Shown one piece after another: positions 1-7,191 of a stretch of 24,456 bases of DNA. Source of the DNA: CAYWJT01 sp964458655 (GTDB lineage Bacteria > Acidobacteriota > Aminicenantia > Aminicenantales > Saccharicenantaceae); assembly GCA_964458655.1 (NCBI GenBank), contig CAYWJT010000043.1, positions 1 to 24,456 of the forward strand, given 5' to 3'. Both the position numbers and the translations under genes were made by a program. Position 1 is the first letter of the stretch; each line of letters starts with the position of its first letter. The notes beneath the pieces are model-generated. The model was not told where the DNA came from. It was given only the letters and a program-made list of their open reading frames with translations, and made no database searches.

Positions 1-2190
1 TGGGCGCCGGTCGGCGGGATGTGGGTCGAACCGGACCTCAACATGCCCGACGGCGAGTCGCTCGCCCGGCAGTTCCTTTACGGCAAGCGCTATTTCCTGG
101 ACAGGTTCGGGGTCGACGTCAAGGTCGGCTGGAACCCGGACTCCTTCGGCCACAACTGGCAGCTGCCGCAGCTGCTCAAGCTCGCCGGCATCGACGCCTA
201 CGTCTTCGAACGCTGCGCGCCCGGGCCCGAACCGACGCCCTTCTTCTGGTGGGAGGGGATGGACGGGTCGCGGGTGCTGGGCTACGTGCCGCCGGGCTGG
301 TACCTGGCCGACCTGAGCCGCGGCGCCGCCCGCATCCTGGAGGAGGTCGCGAAGCATACCGACATCAGGGACTTCCTGCTGCTCTACGGCGCCGGCGACC
401 ACGGCGGCGGCCCGCGCGACACGGACGTCGAAGCCGTCAGGAAATACCGGAACGACCCGGACCAGCCGCGCCTGGCCTTCAGCGTGCCGGAAGCCTATTT
501 CAAGGCGGTCCGCGCGAAAGGAGCCGGCTTCCCCGTGGTTAAGCGTGAGCTCAACTACGCCTTCCCGGCCTGCTACACCACCCAGGTCGAGACCAAGAAA
601 CAGAACCGCCGGCTCGAGAATCTACTGCTCGAAGCCGAAGCCTTCTCCGCGCTGGCCGTGGCCTCCGGCTTCAGGGATTATTACCCGGAGCGGGACCTGG
701 ACGAGGCCTGGAAGATCGTCCTGCGCAACCAGTTCCACGACATTCTGGACGGTTCGAGCATAGGTCCCGTCTATGACGAGGTAGCCGGCTTCTACCGACA
801 GGCCGAGCGGCGCGCGGCCCGGGCCCTGGACTTCTCGCTCGAGACGATCTCGAACGCGGTCGACACGCGCGGCCCAGGTCTGCCTCTCATCGTCTACAAC
901 TCCCTGGCCTGGGAAAGGACCGGGCCAGTCGAGGCGGAAATCAGCGTGCCGGACGGCGCCGGGCCGGCCGCAGGGCCCCGCAGCATCCGTCTCACAGACG
1001 CCGAGGGCCGTGACGTCCCGGTCCAGGTCCTAGCAAGGCGGGGCGAAGGCGGCAAGGCCGTCTTCCGCTTCGTCTTCGTCGCCGAAGCCGTGCCCTCTCT
1101 CGGCTACAGGCTCTACCGGGTCATCCCCGGAGGCAAGGCCTGGGCCGGGCCCGCGGCGCTCAGGGCCGACAGTCGGGGACTCGAGAACGAATACCTCAGG
1201 GTCAGCCTCGACGGCCGCACAGGCTGGGTCAGAAGCCTTTACGACAAAGCCGCCGGACGTGAAGTCCTGTCCGGGCCGGGCAATGTCCTCGAAGCCGTCG
1301 CCGACGAGCCGGCAACGATGTCCGCCTGGGAACTCGGCCTGAAGGAAATAATTGCCCGGGTCGGCGAGAACGGCACTTCCGTTGAAGTGGTCGAGCGCGG
1401 CCCGGTCCGGGCGGTGGTGCGGGTCAGGAGCCGTTTCCGCGACTCCGATTTCGAACAGGACCTCATCCTCTATCGAGGCCTGGCCCGTCTCGACTGCCGG
1501 CTGCGTCTCGACTGGCAGGAGCGCAACGTCATGGTCAAGGCGGCTTTTCCGCTCGAGGTCAAGGAGCCGGCGGCCCGGTTCGAAATCCCGTTCGGCTCGG
1601 TCGGCCGGCCCGCCGACGGGACCGAAGTGCCCGCCCTGCGCTGGGTGGACGTCGCCGAAAAGTCCGGCGATTACGGGGTGAGCCTGCTCAACGATTCCCG
1701 TTACGGCTTCGACGTCAAAGGCGCGACCATGAGGCTCTCGGTCATTCACGGCGCGACCTACCCGGACCCGGAGGCCGACCGCGGCCGGCACGAGCTTGTC
1801 TATTCCCTGCTCCCCCACCGCGGCGACTGGAAACAGGCGCGGACCCAGCGCCGGGCCATGGAGTTCAACCGGCCGTTGAGGGCCGCGCTCCCGATGATCC
1901 ACCCCGGGAAGCTCCCCGCGGTCCACTCGTTCGTCCGGGTGCGGCCCGATAACGCGGTCCTCTCGGCTTTGAAGAAAGAGATGGGCTACGCCGAACGCGG
2001 CCTCATCCTCAGGCTTTACGAGGTCCACGGCGAAAGCGCCCGGGCCGAGCTCGAATTCCCCTGGGCCGTCGACGCCTACGAAACGGACCTCATCGAACGG
2101 CCGGCCGGGAAGGCCGTCGGCTCAGGCGCAGCCATAACCGTCCCGCTCGCTCCCTACGAAATAAAGACCATACGGGTCGTAAGAAAATAA
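1..2190 (+). CDS. GH38 alpha-mannosidase, 5'-truncated by window edge
   Basis: Glycoside hydrolase family 38 enzyme that removes alpha-linked mannose from glycans. The frame is open from base 1 (WAPVGG precedes the first Met at 19), so the N-terminus with the first Zn ligands lies before the window; 729 residues are visible. Seen: PVGGMWVEPD and the GWNPDSFGH block, whose Asp (codon 123 ending at base 141 region, residue 41 from the first Met) is the family's nucleophile position; GDHGGGP; then a helical middle domain with QFHDILDGSSI, which supplies the family's His-Asp motif; then a long beta-sandwich C-terminal part ending EIKTIRVVRK. Family members are usually 800-1050 residues, so roughly 100-300 are missing. 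No promoter is visible. The last 69 bases recur in decayed form at 6043-6111. Family assignment is firm; the exact glycan substrate is unknown. Confidence 0.93.
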   Translation, partial: WAPVGGMWVEPDLNMPDGESLARQFLYGKRYFLDRFGVDVKVGWNPDSFGHNWQLPQLLKLAGIDAYVFERCAPGPEPTPFFWWEGMDGSRVLGYVPPGWYLADLSRGAARILEEVAKHTDIRDFLLLYGAGDHGGGPRDTDVEAVRKYRNDPDQPRLAFSVPEAYFKAVRAKGAGFPVVKRELNYAFPACYTTQVETKKQNRRLENLLLEAEAFSALAVASGFRDYYPERDLDEAWKIVLRNQFHDILDGSSIGPVYDEVAGFYRQAERRAARALDFSLETISNAVDTRGPGLPLIVYNSLAWERTGPVEAEISVPDGAGPAAGPRSIRLTDAEGRDVPVQVLARRGEGGKAVFRFVFVAEAVPSLGYRLYRVIPGGKAWAGPAALRADSRGLENEYLRVSLDGRTGWVRSLYDKAAGREVLSGPGNVLEAVADEPATMSAWELGLKEIIARVGENGTSVEVVERGPVRAVVRVRSRFRDSDFEQDLILYRGLARLDCRLRLDWQERNVMVKAAFPLEVKEPAARFEIPFGSVGRPADGTEVPALRWVDVAEKSGDYGVSLLNDSRYGFDVKGATMRLSVIHGATYPDPEADRGRHELVYSLLPHRGDWKQARTQRRAMEFNRPLRAALPMIHPGKLPAVHSFVRVRPDNAVLSALKKEMGYAERGLILRLYEVHGESARAELEFPWAVDAYETDLIERPAGKAVGSGAAITVPLAPYEIKTIRVVRK

Positions 2191-2285
2191 GACATCCAAA
2201 GCCGCATCCGGGCCAAAACAAAGAAAAAGGCCGAGCGGGTCGGTAAATATATTCGCCGGCCGTTTCTCTTCCTGTAGCGGCTCTT

Positions 2286-2463
2286 TTTCGATTAGATAGA
2301 GGGGAGGTCTACCACCGGTATGGGAAAGACGCAGGAGAGGCGGAGCGGATGGACTACCTGGAGTTCACCGCCAGGGTGATGTCCCATATTCCCGATAAGG
2401 GGCATGTTACGGTCCGATATTACGACCTCTACGCCAACGCCCGTCGGGAGAAGGGCCGGAAGG
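2286..2463 (+). pseudogene. IS91-family (Y2/HUH) transposase C-terminal remnant
   Basis: The frame reads EVYHRYGKD, then MDYLEFTARVMSHIPDKG, then VTVRYYDLYANARREKGRKA. This matches the conserved C-terminal block of IS91/ISCR rolling-circle transposases (HIP-K-G, VRYYG-YAN, R-K). Only about 55-60 residues remain. The HUH nuclease core is absent, and the frame has no plausible start or ribosome-binding site. After 2463 the frame stays open to 2672, but the sequence no longer resembles the family. It lies between the mannosidase and the 3' end of argH. This is a non-functional mobile-element fossil; it could also be a fragment of a related Y2 transposase. Confidence 0.7.
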
Positions 2464-2720
2464 CGGATAATCTTCAGGATTCTATCCTTTTCCGGGGCCC
2501 GGAAGTCCGGCCTACTTCCGGCGTTTGTGAGCGTCCCCCAAGCTTTTTGACCAGCCCTGGGCAGTCTCCCCAACTCAATTCGATGCCTCATGAGCCGCGA
2601 TTTGTCCTCTCTGAGGATGACCGAAGGGGCGAATTGCCACAAAGAGGCTCGCCCGGCCGGTGCAGCCGATAAGGAAACTTGTATCTTTCGGCTTCTATGA
2701 TTTGCCTGAAAGGGCAGGAT
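2464..2720. other. Non-coding stretch with one perfect hairpin
   Basis: No supportable gene is visible between the IS91 remnant and the argH stop codon. It contains a perfect 8-bp inverted repeat, CCGGAAGT (2499-2506) and ACTTCCGG (2514-2521), with a 7-base loop and no T-run on either side. It is therefore not a convincing Rho-independent terminator, though it could stop or protect transcripts from either flank. Confidence 0.4.
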
Positions 2721-4130
2721 CTAAGGGGCGAGGCGCGCGGCGGGCGTCCGGCGTCCCCTGGGGAACGGGCCGAGAAGCCCTTTGGCCTTTTCGATCTGCG
2801 CTTTCACCTGGCCGGGATGCGTTGACCCGCTCGTCCGCTTGCGTTCGATAGATCGGGCGGCGCTGAAAACGCTCGCGGCCTCGTCGCCGAACTTCGGATG
2901 GAAGTCGCGCAGCTCCGCCGCCGTCCATTGGTCGAGCGGCTTGCCTTGTTCTTCGCTGATGCGGACGATCTCGGCGACTGCCCCGTGGGCTTCCCGGAAG
3001 GGGACCCCCCGTTCGACAAGGTGTTCGGCGAGATCTGTGGCAAAAAGGCCGGGCTCGATCTTCTTCACTATGGACTTCCGGTCGGGCCTGATCCTCCCCA
3101 AGGCGATCCGGAAGACCTCCAGGACGCGGGTCGCCTCTTCGATCCCCGCCCGCAGTGGGATCTTATCCTCCTGGAGGTCCTTGTTGTAGGTCGAAGGCAG
3201 GCCCTTAATCGCCACGTAAAGATGGCTGACATGGCCGAACATCCGCCCGGCGGAGGCCCGGATCAGTTCCAAAACGTCTGGATTCTTTTTCTGCGGCATC
3301 AAACTGCTCGACGTGGCGACGGCATCGTCAAGGATCAAAATGCCGAACTCCCGGCTCGAAAAGATCACGAGGTCCTCAGCGAAACGGCTCAAGTCATTGA
3401 GCAGGAGAGCCAGGACGAAAAGCGTTTCCAGGATGAAACTGCGGTCCGAGACCGTATCCATGGAGTTTTCGGAGACTGCGCCGAATCCGAGAGACCGGGC
3501 CAGCTCGTCCCGGTCGATCGGCACGCTCGAGCCAGCCAGCGCGCCGGCGCCAAGGGGCAGCACGTCGATCCTCTTAAGGGCGTCGAGAAGCCTCGCCTTG
3601 GCCCGTTCGAGCGGCCAGAAGATAGACATGACGTAATGGGCGAAAAGGACGCATTGGGCCGGCTGCAGGTGAGTGTAGGCCGGCATGATGATTTCCGGGT
3701 ACTTCTCTGCGAGCGCAACGACGGCCCGCTGGCACCTTCTGATGAGGCCGATGAGCCGCGGCACCTCGGCCTTCAGATAGAGCCTTTCGTCGACGACGAC
3801 CTGTTCATTCCGGCTCCGGCCGGTGTGAAGCTTTTTCCCCGTTTCTCCGATCTCGTCGGTCAACATCAACTCGACGGCCGAGTGGATGTCTTCGTAGCGG
3901 CCCAGGTCTTCTCCGCCCCCGATCCGGGCTTCGACGGCCGCCAGGCCGGACCGGATATGGGCCAGTTCCTTGGCCGTCAAGACGCCGGCCCGCCGCAGGG
4001 CCCCGGCGTAGGCCATCGACGCACGGATCTCCGCGTGCCAAAGGAATCTATCCTCGCGAATCGAGGACTGGAAGGCGTCAAGCCGCAGGTCGGAGCGCCG
4101 TTTTTCGAATCTCCGGTCCCAGAGAGTCAT
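2721..4130 (-). CDS. argH: Argininosuccinate lyase
   Basis: Splits argininosuccinate into arginine and fumarate, the last step of arginine synthesis; a cytoplasmic tetramer of the fumarase/aspartase superfamily. The 469-residue length is normal. Seen: N-terminal WDRRFEK, the HTGRSRNEQV block (the usual form is HTARSRNDQV), THLQPAQ carrying the general-acid/base His, and the superfamily signature SSLMPQKKNPD with the mobile-loop Ser, then GLPSTYNKDLQEDK. The ATG (4130-4128) overlaps the argG stop as ATGA, so translation is probably coupled. The last 20 residues are rich in Arg, Pro and Ala and lie beyond the usual family end. Regulation is presumably by the ArgR encoded at the head of the operon. 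Confidence 0.96.
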   Translation of the reverse strand: MTLWDRRFEKRRSDLRLDAFQSSIREDRFLWHAEIRASMAYAGALRRAGVLTAKELAHIRSGLAAVEARIGGGEDLGRYEDIHSAVELMLTDEIGETGKKLHTGRSRNEQVVVDERLYLKAEVPRLIGLIRRCQRAVVALAEKYPEIIMPAYTHLQPAQCVLFAHYVMSIFWPLERAKARLLDALKRIDVLPLGAGALAGSSVPIDRDELARSLGFGAVSENSMDTVSDRSFILETLFVLALLLNDLSRFAEDLVIFSSREFGILILDDAVATSSSLMPQKKNPDVLELIRASAGRMFGHVSHLYVAIKGLPSTYNKDLQEDKIPLRAGIEEATRVLEVFRIALGRIRPDRKSIVKKIEPGLFATDLAEHLVERGVPFREAHGAVAEIVRISEEQGKPLDQWTAAELRDFHPKFGDEAASVFSAARSIERKRTSGSTHPGQVKAQIEKAKGLLGPFPRGRRTPAARLAP

Positions 4131-5383
4131 TGCCCGTTCCTCAAGAAGTCCGTGACCTTCCGGCCATGCTTGGCCATGATGGCATGGTGGGCCTTCAAGC
4201 GGATGGCGTGGATCCTGATGAACCCTTCGGAGTCCTGCTGGTCGAAGCCGCCTTCGATGTCCATGCTCGAGAGCTCCTTGTCATAGAGGGAGCTGTGGGA
4301 TTCCCGGCCCAGCACCGTGACGTTGCCCTTGTAGAGGGACATGCGGACGGCGCCGTCGATGACTTCTTGGCTTTTGTCGATCGCAGCCATCAAGAAATCC
4401 ATCTCCGGCGAGAACCAGAAGCCGTTGTATATGAGTTCCGAGAACTTCGGCGTCAGCATGTCGCGGAGCCGCATGACTTCGCGGTCCATGGCCACGCCTT
4501 CGATGTCGATATGGGCCGCCCGCAGGATCGTCAGGCCGGGAGTCTCGTAGACGCCCCTGCTCTTGATCCCGACAAAACGGTTCTCGACCATGTCGATCCG
4601 GCCGATGCCGTTCTCTGCTCCGAGCTTGTTGAGGGCGATGAAGAGCTCGTAGGGGTCGGCCGTCTCGGTACCGGCCGATTCGTTGACGAGCCTGATGGGC
4701 ACTCCGTCTTGGAAATGGATGACGATAACGGTCTCGCGGTCGGGAGCGTCTTTCGGGCTCCGGGTCAACGAAAACACGCTTTCGTCGGGCGCTCTCAACG
4801 GATCCTCGAGGATCCCGGACTCATGGCTAATGTGGATGAGGTTCGCGTCCTCGCTGAAAGGGTGTCTCGCCGAGGCCTTGACCTCAATGCCGTGGCGCTT
4901 GGCGTAGGAGATCATATCGGGACGGCCCTTGAATTCGGCCAGAAAATCCTTGTCTTTCCAAGGCGAGATCACGCGGATCTCCGGATCGAGGGCGTAGTAG
5001 GTCAATTCGAACCTCACCTGGTCGTTTCCTTTCCCTGTTGCGCCGTGGGCGACGAACGGGGCTTTTTCACGGTGAGCGATCTCGATCTGGTGTTTGGCGA
5101 TAACCGGGCGGGCGAGCGCGGTTCCGAGGAGATAGCGGCCTTCGTAGACGGCGTTGGCCTTGACGGCCGCGAAGACGTAGTCGGTGACCAGCTCGCGCTT
5201 GAGATCAACGACCGGCGCTGAGACCGCCCCCGTCTTCAAGGCCTTCTGTCGGGCGGCTTCGAGGTCTTCGTTCTGCCCGACGTCGGCGATGTAGGCGATG
5301 ACCTCGTATCCCCTTTCAACCAACCACTTCAAAATGACGGAGGTGTCGAGCCCCCCAGAATAAGCGAGGACGACCTTGTTCAT
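4127..5383 (-). CDS. argG: Argininosuccinate synthase
   Basis: ATP-dependent condensation of citrulline and aspartate to argininosuccinate; cytoplasmic. The 418 residues match the usual 400-420. Seen: the N-type ATP pyrophosphatase P-loop AYSGGLDTS at residues 7-15, the IADVGQ motif, HGATGKGNDQVRFE, and SPWKDKDF. The start ATG at 5383 has the ribosome-binding sequence AAGGAG (5389-5394) at good spacing. It sits 30 bp after argR and overlaps argH by 4 bp, so argR-argG-argH reads as one operon. No other arginine genes are in the window, so citrulline must come from genes elsewhere. Confidence 0.97.
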   Translation of the reverse strand: MNKVVLAYSGGLDTSVILKWLVERGYEVIAYIADVGQNEDLEAARQKALKTGAVSAPVVDLKRELVTDYVFAAVKANAVYEGRYLLGTALARPVIAKHQIEIAHREKAPFVAHGATGKGNDQVRFELTYYALDPEIRVISPWKDKDFLAEFKGRPDMISYAKRHGIEVKASARHPFSEDANLIHISHESGILEDPLRAPDESVFSLTRSPKDAPDRETVIVIHFQDGVPIRLVNESAGTETADPYELFIALNKLGAENGIGRIDMVENRFVGIKSRGVYETPGLTILRAAHIDIEGVAMDREVMRLRDMLTPKFSELIYNGFWFSPEMDFLMAAIDKSQEVIDGAVRMSLYKGNVTVLGRESHSSLYDKELSSMDIEGGFDQQDSEGFIRIHAIRLKAHHAIMAKHGRKVTDFLRNGQ

Positions 5384-5413
5384 GTTGACTCCTTCGACGC
5401 AGCACGGAGGCCG

Positions 5414-5878
5414 CTAGCCCAGCAGTTCCCGGAATTCCCTCTCGACGCCTGCCCTGTCGCGCGGACCGACGACGACGACGATGATCGTGTCGTCGCCGGA
5501 TACCGTGCCCAGGATCCGGGGATGTTTCAGGCCGTCGATCAGGCTGGCGACGCCGTTGGCGTTGCCCGGAGCCGTCTTGACCAAAACGAGATTCCCCGAT
5601 CCGCAGACGTCGGTGACGAAGTTCTTGAACATGATCCTCAGCCGGCTCTGCAGCGCTCCGCGGGGGTTGCGGTCCAGCAACTCGTAACGGTAGGCCCCTG
5701 ATTCGAGGCGGATCTTGACATAGCCCATATCGCGGAGATCCCGGGACACCGTTGCCTGGGTCGTATCGATCCCGCGCCTGGCCAGCTCCATCTGAAGGTG
5801 ATGCTGGTCGCCGATGCCCTGCCGTCCGATGATCTCCCGAAGGGCGGCTTTCCGCTGCCTAGATGTATAAACTTTCAT
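5414..5878 (-). CDS. argR: Arginine repressor ArgR
   Basis: Arginine-sensing hexameric repressor of arginine genes. With the start at 5878 (MKVYTSRQRK) the protein has 154 residues, the normal family length. Seen: the N-terminal winged helix-turn-helix with TQATVSRDLRDMGYVKI, and the C-terminal arginine-binding/oligomerisation domain with the family motif ILGTVSGDDTIIVVV. An upstream in-frame TTG at 5917 was rejected because it coincides with the -35 hexamer of the apparent promoter and would make the protein 13 residues too long. No Shine-Dalgarno sequence precedes 5878, and the predicted transcript start lies only about 4 bases upstream, so the mRNA may be nearly leaderless. First gene of the argRGH operon. 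Confidence 0.95.
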   Translation of the reverse strand: MKVYTSRQRKAALREIIGRQGIGDQHHLQMELARRGIDTTQATVSRDLRDMGYVKIRLESGAYRYELLDRNPRGALQSRLRIMFKNFVTDVCGSGNLVLVKTAPGNANGVASLIDGLKHPRILGTVSGDDTIIVVVVGPRDRAGVEREFRELLG

Positions 5879-5917
5879 GATTCGCGTATGTATATACATA
5901 TCGGACGGCCTTGTCAA
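5862..5917 (-). promoter_or_regulatory. argRGH promoter with ARG-box-like operators
   Basis: On the minus strand, TTGACA (5917-5912) is followed after 17 bp by TATACA (5894-5889), a good sigma70-type promoter. A perfect 14-bp palindrome TATGTATATACATA (5887-5900) covers the -10 box. A second, imperfect box, CATGAAAGTTTATACATC (5879-5862), overlaps the argR start codon, with its centre 23 bp from the first. Both resemble the 18-bp ARG box (TNTGAAT-N4-ATTCANA), and ArgR hexamers usually bind paired boxes about 21 bp apart. The reading is autoregulation of the operon. Promoter geometry is seen; operator function is inferred. Confidence 0.6.
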
Positions 5918-6003
5918 GCAGTATTTTCGAAGGCGTCATTAGAGCTCCGGGAGCTTGATGGCCACGGCCACGGCGACGATGCGGCGTCCCCGGGAGAGGC
6001 CAC

Positions 6004-6111
6004 GAGCTGCTTCCAGAGCCGCTCGGAATATTGGAGGACGAATCAGGCGCCGCCATAACGGTCCCGCCCGGTCCCTGCGAAATAAAGACCATTCGGGTGG
6101 TAAGAAAATAG
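6004..6111 (+). pseudogene. Second GH38 alpha-mannosidase 3' end (remnant)
   Basis: From 6043 to 6111 the sequence matches 61 of 69 bases of the 3' end of the mannosidase at 2122-2190. In frame it reads SGAAITVPPGPCEIKTIRVVRK then TAG. The preceding codons from about 6004 (HELLPEPLGILEDE) still follow the GH38 C-terminal pattern (LIERPAGKAV in the intact copy). Nothing recognisable of the remaining enzyme is left upstream, where the argR promoter begins within about 90 bases. It is the tail of a lost or truncated paralogue, in the same orientation as the intact gene, so the two tails flank the IS91 remnant and argRGH as direct repeats. Confidence 0.75.
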
Positions 6112-6268
6112 TTGTCGTCCTTTTCATCCTAACAACTTATGTCAGGTTCGACAGTCGGTGGGCATCTTTATCGCTGGCAAGTTCGTCCGATTCTTCTCGC
6201 GTTGTAGATGAACACGCACGTCATCCGCGCGTTTCGAATTATCATCTTGCGGTCAAACTGGAGCCTGA

Positions 6269-6586
6269 AGAGCAAACATCCGGCTGGCCCACCACGGGCA
6301 CTTCCTGCTGTTCGAGGACGAGAGCTACCGGATGAAGCACGCCCTCATGCGGCAAAAACAGCAGGAAAAATACCCGCGGACTCATGGGTATTTTTAGACG
6401 AATATTTTGGGTAATTTTCCTTTACAAAACACAGTCCACCCGCACCGGGGCGATGTCCGCGAACCTCACGCCCCCGAGCACGTCCACGAAGAGATGGACC
6501 ACGTCCACGGGCACTGGCCGGACGGCGACCACCGCCACGGCCATGCCGGGCTAGATCCTGAGACGGACCGGGATCGAAAGGCCTGA
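6269..6586 (+). pseudogene. Remnant of a His-rich protein gene, split by an AT-rich hairpin segment
   Basis: One frame holds two segments with strongly GC-rich third codon positions, typical of real genes here. Segment one (6278-6359) reads IRLAHHGHFLLFEDE then SYRMKHALMRQKQQEK. Segment two (about 6431-6583) is His-rich (EHVHEEMDHVHGHWPDGDH, then RHGHAG), with 11 His in about 40 residues, and ends DPETDRDRKA then TGA. Between them lies an AT-rich stretch with an in-frame TAG (6396-6398) and a perfect hairpin. There is no start codon context upstream. His clusters of this kind are common in metal-handling proteins, but I do not recognise the family. It appears to be a decayed gene with an insertion. 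Confidence 0.45.
6366..6395. terminator. Perfect 10-bp hairpin, terminator-like or insertion-derived
   Basis: AAAAATACCC (6366-6375) and GGGTATTTTT (6386-6395) are perfectly complementary with a 10-base loop. The A-run before and T-run after give the shape of a bidirectional intrinsic terminator, although the stem has only three G-C pairs. A near copy of the right arm, GGGTAATTTTCC (6409-6420), could pair with the left arm instead, giving two mutually exclusive stems. It lies inside the His-rich remnant, so it may have arrived by insertion. Confidence 0.4.
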
Positions 6587-7143
6587 CATCCCGTTTTATT
6601 TTACACTCCTGGAGTTCCTCACTGGACAACAGGCCGTCCTCTAAGAGAAGCTGTGGAAAATTCTAGTGCAAGGAACAGGATTTAAAGAGATGATTAGAGG
6701 CCTTAGGATTCCCAATAATCTACCCGCCGGAGTTCCGGTTCGCTGGATTTCGAGTTCTCGACACCAATTCCGGGGCCGGGGCATCCTTATTTTATGAGGG
6801 GAAGGGTTGATTCTGAGCCCGAAGCCGGCGATTCCAAGCAAGGCGAAAAAAAGAATTCCCTTCTGGCGAGGCGTGGGTGGCAGCACCGGCTAGGATATAA
6901 AACCTGCCGCACAGGAGTTCTTTCGCGTCGCCTTGACAACTCGAATATTCTTCTTGACGTTCTTTTTTTTTCGGTTATCCTACTTGCAGTCGGTCAGGGG
7001 TTGCTCAAGTGGCTCCGATTTTCGCGGGTGCCCTTAAAGGCGAATTGCCCGGCGTATCGTTTTATTCGAGACCGCATCCTCTGAATGTCGAGACCCACCA
7101 GAATCCCTTTGTCTCATTATTTCCAAGCGAGGAGGTGGTTGAT
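6587..7143. other. Gene-poor spacer before the S8 protease
   Basis: No convincing gene on either strand. Codon use in the open frames does not resemble that of the neighbours. The stretch holds repeat copy R1 (6778-6860). It also has a weak promoter candidate for the protease, TTGACG (6954-6959) and TATCCT (6976-6981) with 16-bp spacing, and a strong ribosome-binding sequence GAGGAGGT near 7129-7136 that points at an ATG at 7144. Confidence 0.45.
6778..6860. repeat. Dispersed repeat copy R1
   Basis: About 80 bp similar to 10261-10343 (R2) in the same orientation. The shared core GAAGGGTTGATTCT is identical, and the roughly 53-bp core region has 8 mismatches, followed in both copies by GCG and an A-run. 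The two copies bracket the S8 protease and the outer-membrane protein. It does not resemble an insertion-sequence end that I know. Confidence 0.65.
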
Positions 7144-7191
7144 ATGGTCTGATTGGCTGTCCGCGCCCGGTTTTTTTCTCGAAATAATCTG

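Noticed and set aside
1030..2028. 332-residue minus-strand frame inside the mannosidase
   Set aside because: Antisense shadow with no domain signal; the GH38 frame on the plus strand is continuous.
2898..4286. Long plus-strand open frame opposite argH
   Set aside because: Shadow of a high-GC gene: composition and lack of family features mirror the real minus-strand argH, which has all its signature motifs.
5879..5917. Upstream TTG start for ArgR
   Set aside because: The TTG is the first half of the -35 hexamer, and the added residues are not part of the ArgR family.
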